Source: Leifsonia sp. Root227 (GTDB lineage: Bacteria; Actinomycetota; Actinomycetes; Actinomycetales; Microbacteriaceae). Taken from it: a DNA stretch of 64,000 nt. A program made the position numbers and the translations under genes. Positions 1 to 8,285 of the stretch are shown here, piece by piece; within the stretch, counting starts at the first letter, position 1; each line of letters begins with the position of its first letter. The notes under the pieces were generated by a model that was not told the origin of the DNA, ran no database searches, and saw nothing but the letters and a program-made list of their open reading frames with translations. The stretch is taken from positions 1,016,675 to 1,080,674 of the forward strand of contig NZ_LMIO01000001.1 of the NCBI RefSeq assembly GCF_001428745.1, read 5' to 3'.

Positions 1-1
1 C

Positions 2-586
2 ATCGACGTCGCCCCGCGCCTGCTCGGCGGCATCCTCCGGCACGAGTCGCCGGAGGGCGCCGTCTCGCTCCGCATCACCGAGGTCGAGGCGTACATCGGC
101 GACGGCCTGGACCCCGGCTCGCACGCCTTCCGAGGCCGCACCAAGCGCAACGCGGTCATGTACGGGGAGCCAGGCCACCTCTACGCGTACTTCACCTACG
201 GGATGCACGTCTGCGCCAACGTGGTCTGCTCGCCGCCAGGAGAGGCCTCCGCCGTGCTGCTGCGCGGTGCGGAGGTCGTCGAGGGCGAAGAGCTGGCGAC
301 GCTGCGCCGCTCCGGGCCCACCGGACGCGTCGTGCCGCGGCGCGACCTCGGCAGGGGACCGGCGCGCCTCGTCGTCGCCGCCGGCATCACCCTCGCCGAC
401 GACGGCGCCGACCTCTACGCTCCGCCGTTCTCGCTGCGGCTGCCGCGCATCCCGCTGCCGCACGAGACCGGCCGGCGTACCGGGGTCTCCGGCGCCGGCG
501 GGGGAGCGGCGTTCCCGTGGCGGTACTGGCTGCCGGGGGAGAGCTCGGTGTCGCCGTACAAGCGGCACCCGAAGTCGCACGACTAG
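2..586 (+). CDS. mpg: DNA-3-methyladenine glycosylase (AAG/Mpg type), 5' truncated by window edge
   Basis: Excises alkylated purines such as 3-methyladenine to start base excision repair. The start codon lies outside the window; the open frame runs from base 2 and shows 194 codons before TAG. Visible AAG-family signatures are RITEVEAY (the second Glu, residue 29 of the fragment, is the expected catalytic general base), SHAFRGRTKRN, MYGEPGHLYAYFTYGMH and CANVV. The C-terminal part is ordinary for the family. In related actinobacteria this gene sits between argH and tyrS, and tyrS does follow here at 1984, so arginine genes probably lie to the left (inference). Confidence 0.93.
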   Translation: MDVAPRLLGGILRHESPEGAVSLRITEVEAYIGDGLDPGSHAFRGRTKRNAVMYGEPGHLYAYFTYGMHVCANVVCSPPGEASAVLLRGAEVVEGEELATLRRSGPTGRVVPRRDLGRGPARLVVAAGITLADDGADLYAPPFSLRLPRIPLPHETGRRTGVSGAGGGAAFPWRYWLPGESSVSPYKRHPKSHD

Positions 587-616
587 GGCGGAGGCTCCGC
601 GCCGTCGATCGTCCAG

Positions 617-1213
617 CTAGCCTGCGGCGATCCGGAACAGGGCGGCGCAGACGCACGCCCAGACGAGGCTGGTCAGCGTGCCGATGATGAACCGCTCGCG
701 CGCCTCTGCCGCGTCCAGCTCGGTGAAGCGGCCGACGCCCTTGATGGCGACGAGCACGGCGATCGCCTCCGGGAACCCGGCGATGATCGCGCCGGTGGTC
801 GCGAAGCGCTCCAGGAAGCCGATCGTCGTGCCGCCGCGCAGCACCTCGCGGGTGCCGTCGTGGCCGTCGACGCGGTCGTGCACGACGATGCCGCCGTTGG
901 CTCCTGCGACTGTGGCTCTGGAGGCCAGGGCGAGCACCACCTGCGATGCCGGCCCTCCTCCCGCGACGCTCAGAGCGATGGCGACGATGCCGATGAGCAC
1001 CTGGAACACCAGGGGTGCGTGCTGGCCGGGCAGGATCACCAGCACGACGGCGATGGCGAGCAGCCCGGACGCGACGTAGACCAGGGGGCGGCGAGGCGAC
1101 CGGAGGGTGGCGACCATGCAGCACAGGGACGCGATGGAGAGCAGGAGGGCGAACGACCAGGCCACGATCGGCCCGATCACTCCGAACAGCGAGTGGATGG
1201 GGATGGTGGTCAC
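617..1213 (-). CDS. Membrane protein paired with SatD-like gene
   Basis: Predicted integral membrane protein of 198 residues; biochemical role unknown. Hydrophobic stretches are visible at about residues 10-35, 42-60, 65-90 and near the C-terminus (180-195), with a soluble loop between containing the motif IKGVGRFTEL followed by ERFIIGTLTS, which I have seen in similar hypothetical proteins beside SatD-family genes. It starts with GTG, overlapping the stop of the upstream gene by four bases (GTGA), with a GGAGAG ribosome site, so the two are translationally coupled and expressed from the same promoter at about 1890. Confidence 0.75.
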   Translation of the reverse strand: MTTIPIHSLFGVIGPIVAWSFALLLSIASLCCMVATLRSPRRPLVYVASGLLAIAVVLVILPGQHAPLVFQVLIGIVAIALSVAGGGPASQVVLALASRATVAGANGGIVVHDRVDGHDGTREVLRGGTTIGFLERFATTGAIIAGFPEAIAVLVAIKGVGRFTELDAAEARERFIIGTLTSLVWACVCAALFRIAAG

Positions 1214-1845
1214 GCTCTCTCCGTTCGCGGCTCTGCAACTGCGTGCCCGTCTCCGTCATCGGCACGCGCCACCAGCCTAGTCAGAGCAGGCACGGCGGCC
1301 AGCTCGACACGGAGGTTCGCCGCGCGGGCCCTGTCGTTGGCGGACTGCGGTGTGATGCCGAGGCGCGCCCCTGCCTCCGCCTGGGTGAGGCCGGTCACGA
1401 TCAGGTCGTAGAGCTCCCAGCCCGCCTCGGACCGGCCGGCGCGGATGGTGAGGAGGAGGTTCAGCAGCGCTTCCGCATCGGCGGCGGCCTGCGCGGAGTC
1501 CAGAGCCTCCGCTGCGAAGCGGGTGGGGGCGCGCTTGGCCCTGGTGACGGCCTCCCTGGCGGCGATGAACGCATCCCCTGCTGCCTCGCGGGTCTCCTTC
1601 GGCAGCGGGGTGCGCACGGCTCCGATGCCGAGGCCGACGCTCCACGCGTCGTGCCTGGTGAGCTCGAGCGCGAGGTCGACGGCGGCGTCGGGGTGCGCGG
1701 TGAGCGCCTGGACCTCGTCGCCGGCATTGCGGTCGACGGGGAGGGCGAGGCGGCCGGAGTATCGGCGGTTGAGGTCGTCGACGGTTTCGGCGACGATGTC
1801 TGGCCGACTTCTGCTGTCGACCTGATCTGCGGTGATGACGTACAC
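1210..1845 (-). CDS. SatD-like protein with C-terminal helix-turn-helix
   Basis: A 211-residue protein with the layout of the SatD family: an N-terminal strand followed by DSR, a central GDEVQAL segment (family form GDExQGL), GLGIGAV and GDAFIAAREAV. The last third contains LTQAEAGARLGITPQSANDRA, which reads as a helix-turn-helix, so it is probably a DNA-binding regulator. GTG start with GGGAG nine bases upstream. Three palindromes overlap its promoter (1861-1938), suggesting that it, or a partner, autoregulates the pair. The original SatD was linked to phage or stress adaptation loci in streptococci, but no specific function can be claimed here. Confidence 0.7.
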   Translation of the reverse strand: MYVITADQVDSRSRPDIVAETVDDLNRRYSGRLALPVDRNAGDEVQALTAHPDAAVDLALELTRHDAWSVGLGIGAVRTPLPKETREAAGDAFIAAREAVTRAKRAPTRFAAEALDSAQAAADAEALLNLLLTIRAGRSEAGWELYDLIVTGLTQAEAGARLGITPQSANDRARAANLRVELAAVPALTRLVARADDGDGHAVAEPRTERA

Positions 1846-1860
1846 GCGAGCGCTCCCTTC

Positions 1861-1938
1861 ATCAGGTCTGAGGACCTGATTCGGATCATATCAGGTCTAC
1901 AGGCCTGATTCCAGTGCGATCAGGGCTGTAGGCCTGAT
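1861..1938. promoter_or_regulatory. Three phased 20-bp palindromic operators
   Basis: Three near-identical palindromes, ATCAGGTC-N4-GACCTGAT at 1861-1880, 1890-1909 and 1919-1938, begin exactly 29 bases apart. The first has perfect eight-base arms; the other two differ at one arm position. Reading leftward, a TATGAT -10 box (1885-1890) with TGGAAT 17 bases upstream puts operator 2 between -35 and -10 and operator 1 across the early transcript, so binding should repress the SatD-like operon. Operator 3 lies 31 bases upstream of the tyrS -10 box. Confidence 0.75.
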
Positions 1939-1969
1939 CTGCGGAGGCGCGGCGCCGCGCGATCCCGCT

Positions 1970-1975
1970 GATAAT
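1970..1975 (+). promoter_or_regulatory. tyrS -10 element, probable leaderless start
   Basis: GATAAT matches the -10 consensus in five of six bases and lies eight bases before the tyrS GTG. The expected transcript start therefore coincides with the start codon, and no ribosome site is present. No convincing -35 is visible. Confidence 0.5.
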
Positions 1976-1983
1976 CTGAGTGC

Positions 1984-3285
1984 GTGTCCGACTCCGAAAC
2001 GCTCAACGCACAGGCCAACGATCCGTCCTTCGACGACGTCTGGGATGAGCTGGTGTGGCGCGGGCTCATCCAGGTCTCCACGGATGAAGCAGCGCTCAAA
2101 CAGCTCCTCGCCGGCGAGCCGGTCACCTATTACTGCGGCTTCGACCCCACCGCGGCGAGCCTGCACCTCGGCAACCTGGTGCAGCTCCTCACCATGCGCA
2201 GGCTGCAGCTCGCCGGCCACAAGCCGCTCGGCCTCGTCGGCGGCTCCACCGGCCTGATCGGCGACCCCCGGCCGAGCGCCGAGCGCACCCTAAACACCAA
2301 GGAGACGGTCTCCACCTGGGTCGGCTACCTGCAGGGCCAGGTCTCGCGCTTCCTCAGCTCCGATGGTGACAACGCGGTGCGCCTCGTCAACAACCTGGAC
2401 TGGACGGCTCCGCTGTCGGCCATCGACTTCCTCCGCGACATCGGCAAGCACTTCCGCGTCGGAACCATGCTCAAGAAGGACGCGGTCGCCGCGCGCCTCA
2501 ACTCGGACGAGGGCATCAGCTACACCGAGTTCAGCTACCAGATCCTGCAGGGGATGGACTTCCTGGAGCTGTACCGCGCATACGGCTGCGTGCTGCAGAC
2601 GGGCGGGAGCGACCAGTGGGGCAACCTCACCAGCGGAACCGACCTGGTGCGCCGCGTCGAGCACGTCTCCGTGCACGCCATCGGAACCCCGCTCATCACC
2701 AACAGCGACGGCACTAAGTTCGGCAAGAGCGAGGGCAACGCCATCTGGCTGGATGCGACGCTCACCAGCCCGTACGCCATGTACCAGTTCTGGGTGAACA
2801 CCGACGACGCGGACGTGATCGACCGCCTCAAGGTGTTCACGTTCCTCACCAGGGCCGAGATCGAGCGCCTTGAACAGGCCGTCGCCGACGAGCCGTTCAA
2901 GCGCGAGGCGCAGCGCAGGCTCGCCTACGAGGTCACCAGCCTGGTGCACGGCGCGGAGGCGACGGATGCGGCGATCGCCGCCGCCCAGGCGCTGTTCGGC
3001 CAGGGCGAGCTCACGGCACTGGATGCGTCGACGCTCGAAGCCGCGCTGCGCGAACTGCCGAACACCACCACGGCTCCGACCGCGACCATCACCCAGTCGC
3101 TGGTCGACACCGGCCTCACGTCGAGCCTCGGCGAGGCGCGTCGTGCCATCGCACAGGGCGGCGTCTACGTGAACAACACCAAGGTGGACGACGGCGACGC
3201 CGCGGTGGGCGAGCTGGTGCTCCCCGGCGGCCTCATCGTGCTCCGCCGCGGCAAGAAGACGCTTGCAGGACTGTTCGTGGAGTAG
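1984..3285 (+). CDS. tyrS: Tyrosyl-tRNA synthetase
   Basis: Charges tRNA-Tyr with tyrosine in the cytoplasm. The 433-residue protein has class I signatures: YYCGFDPTAASLHLGN (HIGH-type motif as HLGN), the tyrosine-binding QGMDF and GGSDQWGN blocks, and a KMSKS-like KFGKSEG loop. The last ~65 residues form an S4 RNA-binding domain (EARRAIAQGGVYVNN). Length and order match bacterial TyrRS. The GTG start at 1984 follows a -10 box by eight bases, pointing to leaderless translation. It converges directly on the acyl-CoA dehydrogenase-like gene with no gap. Confidence 0.97.
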   Translation: MSDSETLNAQANDPSFDDVWDELVWRGLIQVSTDEAALKQLLAGEPVTYYCGFDPTAASLHLGNLVQLLTMRRLQLAGHKPLGLVGGSTGLIGDPRPSAERTLNTKETVSTWVGYLQGQVSRFLSSDGDNAVRLVNNLDWTAPLSAIDFLRDIGKHFRVGTMLKKDAVAARLNSDEGISYTEFSYQILQGMDFLELYRAYGCVLQTGGSDQWGNLTSGTDLVRRVEHVSVHAIGTPLITNSDGTKFGKSEGNAIWLDATLTSPYAMYQFWVNTDDADVIDRLKVFTFLTRAEIERLEQAVADEPFKREAQRRLAYEVTSLVHGAEATDAAIAAAQALFGQGELTALDASTLEAALRELPNTTTAPTATITQSLVDTGLTSSLGEARRAIAQGGVYVNNTKVDDGDAAVGELVLPGGLIVLRRGKKTLAGLFVE

Positions 3286-4542
3286 TCAGGCGCCGGGGGC
3301 GGTGGCGGCCGATGCCGCTGCCGCCCCTGTCGGCGTGTGCTCACGGCCCCAGGTCGCGAAGGTGCCGTTCAGCTCGTACTCGCCGATGCTGCGTTCGCGC
3401 TGCCTCGCCGGGTTGTGCGACGCGAGCGTGCGCGCGTTGCGCCAGTGCCTGTCGAGTCCGTAGCCGAGGCCGACGGCGCTCGCCCCTCCCACCTCGAACA
3501 GCTCCGTGGTCGCGTCGAGGACGATCCTCGGCAGGATCTGCTGCACCCGGAAGACGCCGAGTGCCGCCTCCCGGTATGCCGCGCTCTTGTCCTCGCGCGT
3601 ACGCAGCGTGTCGAGCTCGCGCGCGGCGGAGAGCACCAGTCTGCTCGCCGCATCCGCTGCGCTGCTGACCCGGCCGACGACCTGCTGCACGAGCGCATCG
3701 TGGCGGGGGAGCGCTTCGCCGGCGAAGCCGAAGATGCGTCGCCGGGGACGCACGAAGGCGACGGTGTCGCGGAGCGCCGCGGCAGCGATGCCCGCCTGCA
3801 CGGCGAGCAGCGTGAGCTGGAAGACCGCGGCGACGTACTCGCCTGCGCCGTCGTCCTCGTCGCTCCAGGAGATCACATCGGCCGTCTCGATCGGCACGGA
3901 CGTGAAGACCGTCGTGCCGCTGCCGGTGAGCGGCTGGCCGAAGCCGTCCCAATCGTCCACGGACGACACACCGGGATGCGACGCGTCGGCGACCACGTTC
4001 ACCCTGTCGTCCCCGAGCCGGGCGGTGAGGAGGATCCAGTCGGAGTAGATGCTGCCGGTGGTGTAGTACTTGGTGCCGGACAGCCGCAGCCCGTCGGCGG
4101 TCGGCTCGACCACGGCAGCCACCTCCGCCGTGTCGCTGCGCTCCGACTGGGCATTCCCGACGAGGATCCCGGAGGCGGAGCGCGCCAGCCACGCATCCGC
4201 CCACGCTCGGTTGCCGTCGATGACGAGCCCGTCGACGAAGCCGATGTGACCGCGGAACACGTGGGCGAGGTTCGGGTCGATGGCCGCGAGGTGGATGAGG
4301 CGTTCGAACAGGTCCTCCAGCGAGCCGCCGAGGCCGCCGTGCTCGACCGGGACGCGCAGCGCGCCGAATCCGGCGCCGAGCAGTCTGCGCACCGGCTCGT
4401 GCAGCAGGACGCGGTCGCGCTCGCGCTCTCTGGTCGTGTCGGTGAGCTCGGCGGAGAGCTCGTCGATCGCCAGATCGAGCCCGTCGAATCGGCGGGAGAA
4501 GCGGACGCTGGGCGGGGCGGAGAGGGTCGTAGATGCAGCCAT
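3286..4542 (-). CDS. Acyl-CoA dehydrogenase-fold flavin monooxygenase, SfnB/DszC-like
   Basis: A 418-residue member of the acyl-CoA dehydrogenase fold. The segments NLAHVFRGHIGFVDG, GTKYYTTGSIYSDWILLTA and GFGQPLTGSGTTVF resemble the FMN-dependent DszC/SfnB branch, which oxygenates organosulfur compounds, rather than true acyl-CoA dehydrogenases. ATG at 4542 (MAAST) is preferred by homology; an upstream in-frame GTG at 4593 would add 17 residues of poor quality, and neither start has a strong ribosome site. It is divergent from an oligopeptide-type ABC importer, a neighbourhood typical of sulfur scavenging. The substrate is unknown. Confidence 0.75.
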   Translation of the reverse strand: MAASTTLSAPPSVRFSRRFDGLDLAIDELSAELTDTTRERERDRVLLHEPVRRLLGAGFGALRVPVEHGGLGGSLEDLFERLIHLAAIDPNLAHVFRGHIGFVDGLVIDGNRAWADAWLARSASGILVGNAQSERSDTAEVAAVVEPTADGLRLSGTKYYTTGSIYSDWILLTARLGDDRVNVVADASHPGVSSVDDWDGFGQPLTGSGTTVFTSVPIETADVISWSDEDDGAGEYVAAVFQLTLLAVQAGIAAAALRDTVAFVRPRRRIFGFAGEALPRHDALVQQVVGRVSSAADAASRLVLSAARELDTLRTREDKSAAYREAALGVFRVQQILPRIVLDATTELFEVGGASAVGLGYGLDRHWRNARTLASHNPARQRERSIGEYELNGTFATWGREHTPTGAAAASAATAPGA

Positions 4543-4690
4543 GGTCGGCGAGGTTACGCACGCTGCGCGCCGCCCGTCACCCTCCGTCGTCACGGAGCGT
4601 AAGGAACGTCACATTCCGCAATCTGGCTCGTTCGTGGCTCCTGCCCGCCGCGATAGTCGTCGCTCGAACCCCTCCCTGAAAGGACGACCG

Positions 4691-6355
4691 ATGGCATCAT
4701 CGCCCCTCGATACTCTCGGCGCACGAGCGCTGAGCCGACGCAACTTCCTGGCGGCCACCGCCATCGGAATCGCGAGCGCGACGATCCTCGCAGGCTGCGC
4801 AGCAGACGGAACGCCCGTCGCCGCCACCGGCACGCGCGGCGGGACGCTGACCTACCTCGACCCGGAGATCCCGACCTCTGCGCAGGTGCAGGAGTCCGGG
4901 ACCTGGCAGACCAGGGACCTCATCCAGAACCTGGCCGACCGGCTGATCAACCGCAACCCGAAGACGTTCGAGCTGGAGCCGTGGATCGCGGAGAGCTGGA
5001 CGACCTCACCGGACGGACACGACTACACGTTCGTGATCCGAGAGGGCGTCACGTACTCGGACGGCACGCCGCTCGACGTCGCCAGCGTCAAGAAGAACCT
5101 GGAGTGGCAGGTGAACGGCGACAGCGCGAACGGCATCTCGGCGAACAGCCAGTTCCCGCGCGCCATCTCGGTCACCACCGATGTCGTCAAGCGCGAGGTG
5201 CACGTTCACCTGGACACCCCGTATGCGCCGTTCCTCAACGTGCTGACATCGTGGAGCTCCGGTCTCGTCGCCAACGCGACCATCGACGCATCCCACGACC
5301 AGCAGGTGAAGTACACCAAGCTCATCGGCAGCGGTCCGTTCCGGGTGTCGTCGGAGACCTACGGCAAGCAGTACGTGCTCGAACGCCGTGCCGACTACGC
5401 CTGGGCTCCGGCGAGCGCCAAGAACCAGGGCGAGTCGAAGCTCGACAAGATCGTCTGGATCCCGACCGAGGACGACGCGGTGCGGCTCGGCGCCGTGAAA
5501 TCCGGTCAGGCCGGGATCCTGCGCTACGTCGAGCCGAAGGACGAGATCGCTCTCGCCAAGCAGAAGTTCACGATCGTCGCCAAGACGGGTGTCGGTCTGT
5601 CGAACCAGTGGTTCCTGCGCACGACGACCCCGCCGCTCGACGACATCCGCGTGCGGCAGGCGCTCTCGCACGCCATCGACCGCGAGCAGATCCTGAAGGA
5701 CATCTACACCAGCAGCTGGACAGCCGCCACCAGTGTCCTCTCGCCGCACACCTTCGGCTACAAGGACGTCTCGGATGCGTTCGCCTACGACGCGAGCGCG
5801 GCGGAGAAGCTGCTCAGCGAAGCGGGCTGGACGGGCAAGGACTCGGCAGGCTACCGCACCAAGAACGGCACGAGGCTGCACCTCAAGACGTACATCGACG
5901 TGTACGACAACACCGGCAACGCGCTGTTCCAGGCCGTGCAGTCCCAGTTCAAGCAGCTCGGCATCGAGCTGGAGCTGAACAAGCTCGACTACTCGAGCTA
6001 CTGGGCCAAGGCGTTCGCGGACAAGGAGGTCGGCTTCCTGCGGGTCGGCTGGCCGCATCCGGACCCCACCGTCGGCCTGGTCGAGTACTACAGCAAGGCA
6101 GGGTCGGACCTGCTCGGGCTGAAGGGCTCGGACGCCACCCTGGAGAAGCTGCTCGCCGACCAGCTCACGGCCGTCGACGACGCCCAGCGATCGAGCCTCC
6201 TGCAGCAGACGCAGGACTACCTGGTCACGGAGAAGGCGTACGTGATCCCCATCCTGAACGACAGCCAGGTGTTCGTCGTCCGGCCGGGCATCACCGGGTT
6301 CGAACTGTCGGACGGGGCGCTTCCGCTGTTCTCGAACGTGAGCGTGCCGAGCTGA
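4691..6355 (+). CDS. ABC transporter substrate-binding lipoprotein (SBP_bac_5 family)
   Basis: Extracytoplasmic solute receptor of the DppA/OppA family, 554 residues. The signal region SRRNFLAATAIGIASATILAGC combines a twin-arginine motif with a lipobox, so it is probably Tat-exported and lipidated at Cys34. Family blocks include WTTSPDGHDYTFVIREGVTYSDGTPL and DDIRVRQALSHAIDREQI. ATG has an AAAGGA ribosome site (4679-4684). It is first in a unit with two permeases and a double ATPase (2, 4 and 8 base spacings/overlaps). The divergent flavin monooxygenase suggests the ligand may be a sulfur- or nitrogen-bearing organic compound rather than a peptide. Confidence 0.9.
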   Translation: MASSPLDTLGARALSRRNFLAATAIGIASATILAGCAADGTPVAATGTRGGTLTYLDPEIPTSAQVQESGTWQTRDLIQNLADRLINRNPKTFELEPWIAESWTTSPDGHDYTFVIREGVTYSDGTPLDVASVKKNLEWQVNGDSANGISANSQFPRAISVTTDVVKREVHVHLDTPYAPFLNVLTSWSSGLVANATIDASHDQQVKYTKLIGSGPFRVSSETYGKQYVLERRADYAWAPASAKNQGESKLDKIVWIPTEDDAVRLGAVKSGQAGILRYVEPKDEIALAKQKFTIVAKTGVGLSNQWFLRTTTPPLDDIRVRQALSHAIDREQILKDIYTSSWTAATSVLSPHTFGYKDVSDAFAYDASAAEKLLSEAGWTGKDSAGYRTKNGTRLHLKTYIDVYDNTGNALFQAVQSQFKQLGIELELNKLDYSSYWAKAFADKEVGFLRVGWPHPDPTVGLVEYYSKAGSDLLGLKGSDATLEKLLADQLTAVDDAQRSSLLQQTQDYLVTEKAYVIPILNDSQVFVVRPGITGFELSDGALPLFSNVSVPS

Positions 6356-6357
6356 TC

Positions 6358-7371
6358 ATGCCGTCGTTCGGATACGTTCTCCGACGGGTCGGGCAGTCCC
6401 TCGTCGTGATCTTCATCGTGTACGCGATCACGTTCATCGCGCTGTTCGTGCTGCCGGGTGATCCGATCGACAACAAGATCAACAATCCGGTGAGCCCGCT
6501 GCCGCAGTCGACCGCGGACGGCCTGCGGGCGTACTACAACACCGACAAGCCGGCGATCGTGCAGTTCTTCCTGTCGCTCACCCGGCTGGCGCGCGGCGAC
6601 CTCGGGTTCTCGCTCACCAACGGCAAGTCGGTCGCAGACCTGATCGGGCAGGCGCTCGGCCAGACGCTGCCGCTCGCCGCCCTCGCTCTGCTGTTCACGG
6701 TGGTGCTGTCTCTCGCCATCGCCCTGGCGGCGACGTTCGCGCCGTGGAAGCCGGTGCGGGATGCGGCGCGCGCCGTGCCCGTGCTGTCCATCTCATCGCC
6801 GAGCTTCCTCGTCGGCTACGTGCTGATCGTCGTGTTCTCGTTCCAGCTCGGCTGGGTGTCGTCGATCACCGATCAGGGATTCGTCTCGCTCGTCCTCCCC
6901 GCGATCACGCTGGCGTTCGCGTCGAGCGGCGCGCTCAGCCAGGTGCTCATCCAGGGCCTGGGGGATGCGGCGAGCCAGCCGTTCGTGACCGTGCTGACCG
7001 CGAAGGGGGTGTCGCAGGGCGGGATCGTCCTCCGGCACGTCCTGAAGAACGGGGCCATCCCGTCGATCACGCTGCTCGCGCTGATCGTCGGAGACGTGCT
7101 CGCGGGCTCGGTGATCGTGGAGACGGTGTTCAATCGCACCGGCCTCGGCTACTTCACGTACACGAGCGTGCGCGATCAGGACACCCCCACCATCGAGGCG
7201 ATCGTGCTCATCGTCTCGGCGGTGTACCTGTCGATCAACCTGATCACCGACCTCGTCTACCCTGCGCTCGACCCGCGGATCACGCAGGGCGGCGCCGGCG
7301 GTTCTGATCGAGCGGGCGGCTCCGGCGCGGAGCGTCGCAGGGCGCAGAAGAAGACGGAGGTGCCGGCATGA
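6358..7371 (+). CDS. ABC transporter permease, DppB-like
   Basis: Inner-membrane subunit of 337 residues. The N-terminal block FGYVLRRVGQSLVVIFIVYAITF and the loop ending in FNRTGLGYF are classic DppB/OppB features, with about six membrane segments. ATG at 6358 lies two bases after the binding-protein stop. A hydrophilic Gly/Ser/Arg-rich tail of about 30 residues follows the last helix. The stop overlaps the next gene's ATG (ATGA), showing translational coupling within the importer operon. Confidence 0.9.
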   Translation: MPSFGYVLRRVGQSLVVIFIVYAITFIALFVLPGDPIDNKINNPVSPLPQSTADGLRAYYNTDKPAIVQFFLSLTRLARGDLGFSLTNGKSVADLIGQALGQTLPLAALALLFTVVLSLAIALAATFAPWKPVRDAARAVPVLSISSPSFLVGYVLIVVFSFQLGWVSSITDQGFVSLVLPAITLAFASSGALSQVLIQGLGDAASQPFVTVLTAKGVSQGGIVLRHVLKNGAIPSITLLALIVGDVLAGSVIVETVFNRTGLGYFTYTSVRDQDTPTIEAIVLIVSAVYLSINLITDLVYPALDPRITQGGAGGSDRAGGSGAERRRAQKKTEVPA

Positions 7372-8285
7372 CCGCGGAAGCGACGCTCAGGCAGGAACAG
7401 GGTGCCCGGAACACGGACCGTCGGGGCCAGGGCGACGGGAGCGGACGGCGCGCGGCGATCGCGGCGAGTCTCGCCGGGCTCGCGCGCCGCCTCGGCTGGG
7501 TCGACTGGATCGCCGTCGCCCTTTTGCTCCTGCTGCTCGCCGCGCTGGTCGCGCCGGGACTGCTCGCCCACGACGACCCGCTCACGGGCGACCAGGCGAA
7601 CGTGCTCGCCGCCCCGAGTGCGCAGCACTGGCTCGGTACGGACTACCTCGGCCGCGATCTGTGGTCGCGCATCGTGTTCGGCACGGGCAGGACCCTCCTC
7701 GGCTCGGCGGTCGCGGTGATCGTCGGGCTCGGCGTCGGCACGCTGCTCGGACTGATCGCGGCATCGGCCGGGGGATTCACGGACGCGGTGATCAGCCGCA
7801 TCGTCGACGCGCTGCTGTCCATCCCCGGGCTGCTGCTGGCGATGGTGGTGGTGGTCTCGCTCGGCTTCGGCAGCCTGAACGCCGCCATCGCGGTCGGAGT
7901 CTCCTCCGTCGCCACCTTCACCAGGGTGATGCGGTCGCAGGTGCTGACAGTGAAGAACCTGCCGTTCGTCGAGGCGTCCGGCCACATCGGCGGCCGGCCG
8001 GGCTATGTGCTCTGGCGGCACGTGTTCCCCAACTCGTTCTCCGCCGTGCTCTCGCTCGCGGCGCTGCAGTTCGGCACGGCCATCCTGTGGATCTCCGCGC
8101 TCAGTTTCCTCGGCTACGGCGCCCCACCGCCCGAGCCGGAGTGGGGTCTGCTCGTCTCGGAGGGACGCCAGTACATCACCTCGTCCCCGTGGCTCGTGGT
8201 GTTCCCCAGCATCGCCATCGCACTGACCGTGTGGGCGATCAACCAGCTCAGCAACACCGCGAGGAACGGACGGAACCGTGACTGA
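7368..8285 (+). CDS. ABC transporter permease, DppC-like
   Basis: Second membrane subunit, 305 residues. A 45-residue polar N-terminus precedes the first helix (WIAVALLLLLLAALVAPGLL); then come the DppC hallmark HWLGTDYLGRDLWSRI and the EAA-type loop EASGHIGGRPGYVLWRHVFPN. It should pair with the DppB-like subunit to form the translocation channel. ATG overlaps the previous stop by four bases and its own end overlaps the ATPase gene by eight. Confidence 0.9.
   Translation: MTAEATLRQEQGARNTDRRGQGDGSGRRAAIAASLAGLARRLGWVDWIAVALLLLLLAALVAPGLLAHDDPLTGDQANVLAAPSAQHWLGTDYLGRDLWSRIVFGTGRTLLGSAVAVIVGLGVGTLLGLIAASAGGFTDAVISRIVDALLSIPGLLLAMVVVVSLGFGSLNAAIAVGVSSVATFTRVMRSQVLTVKNLPFVEASGHIGGRPGYVLWRHVFPNSFSAVLSLAALQFGTAILWISALSFLGYGAPPPEPEWGLLVSEGRQYITSSPWLVVFPSIAIALTVWAINQLSNTARNGRNRD

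Noticed and set aside
4981..6357. Upstream extension of the DppB-like permease frame through the binding-protein gene
   Set aside because: The extension is an out-of-frame reading of the receptor gene; the permease starts at ATG 6358.
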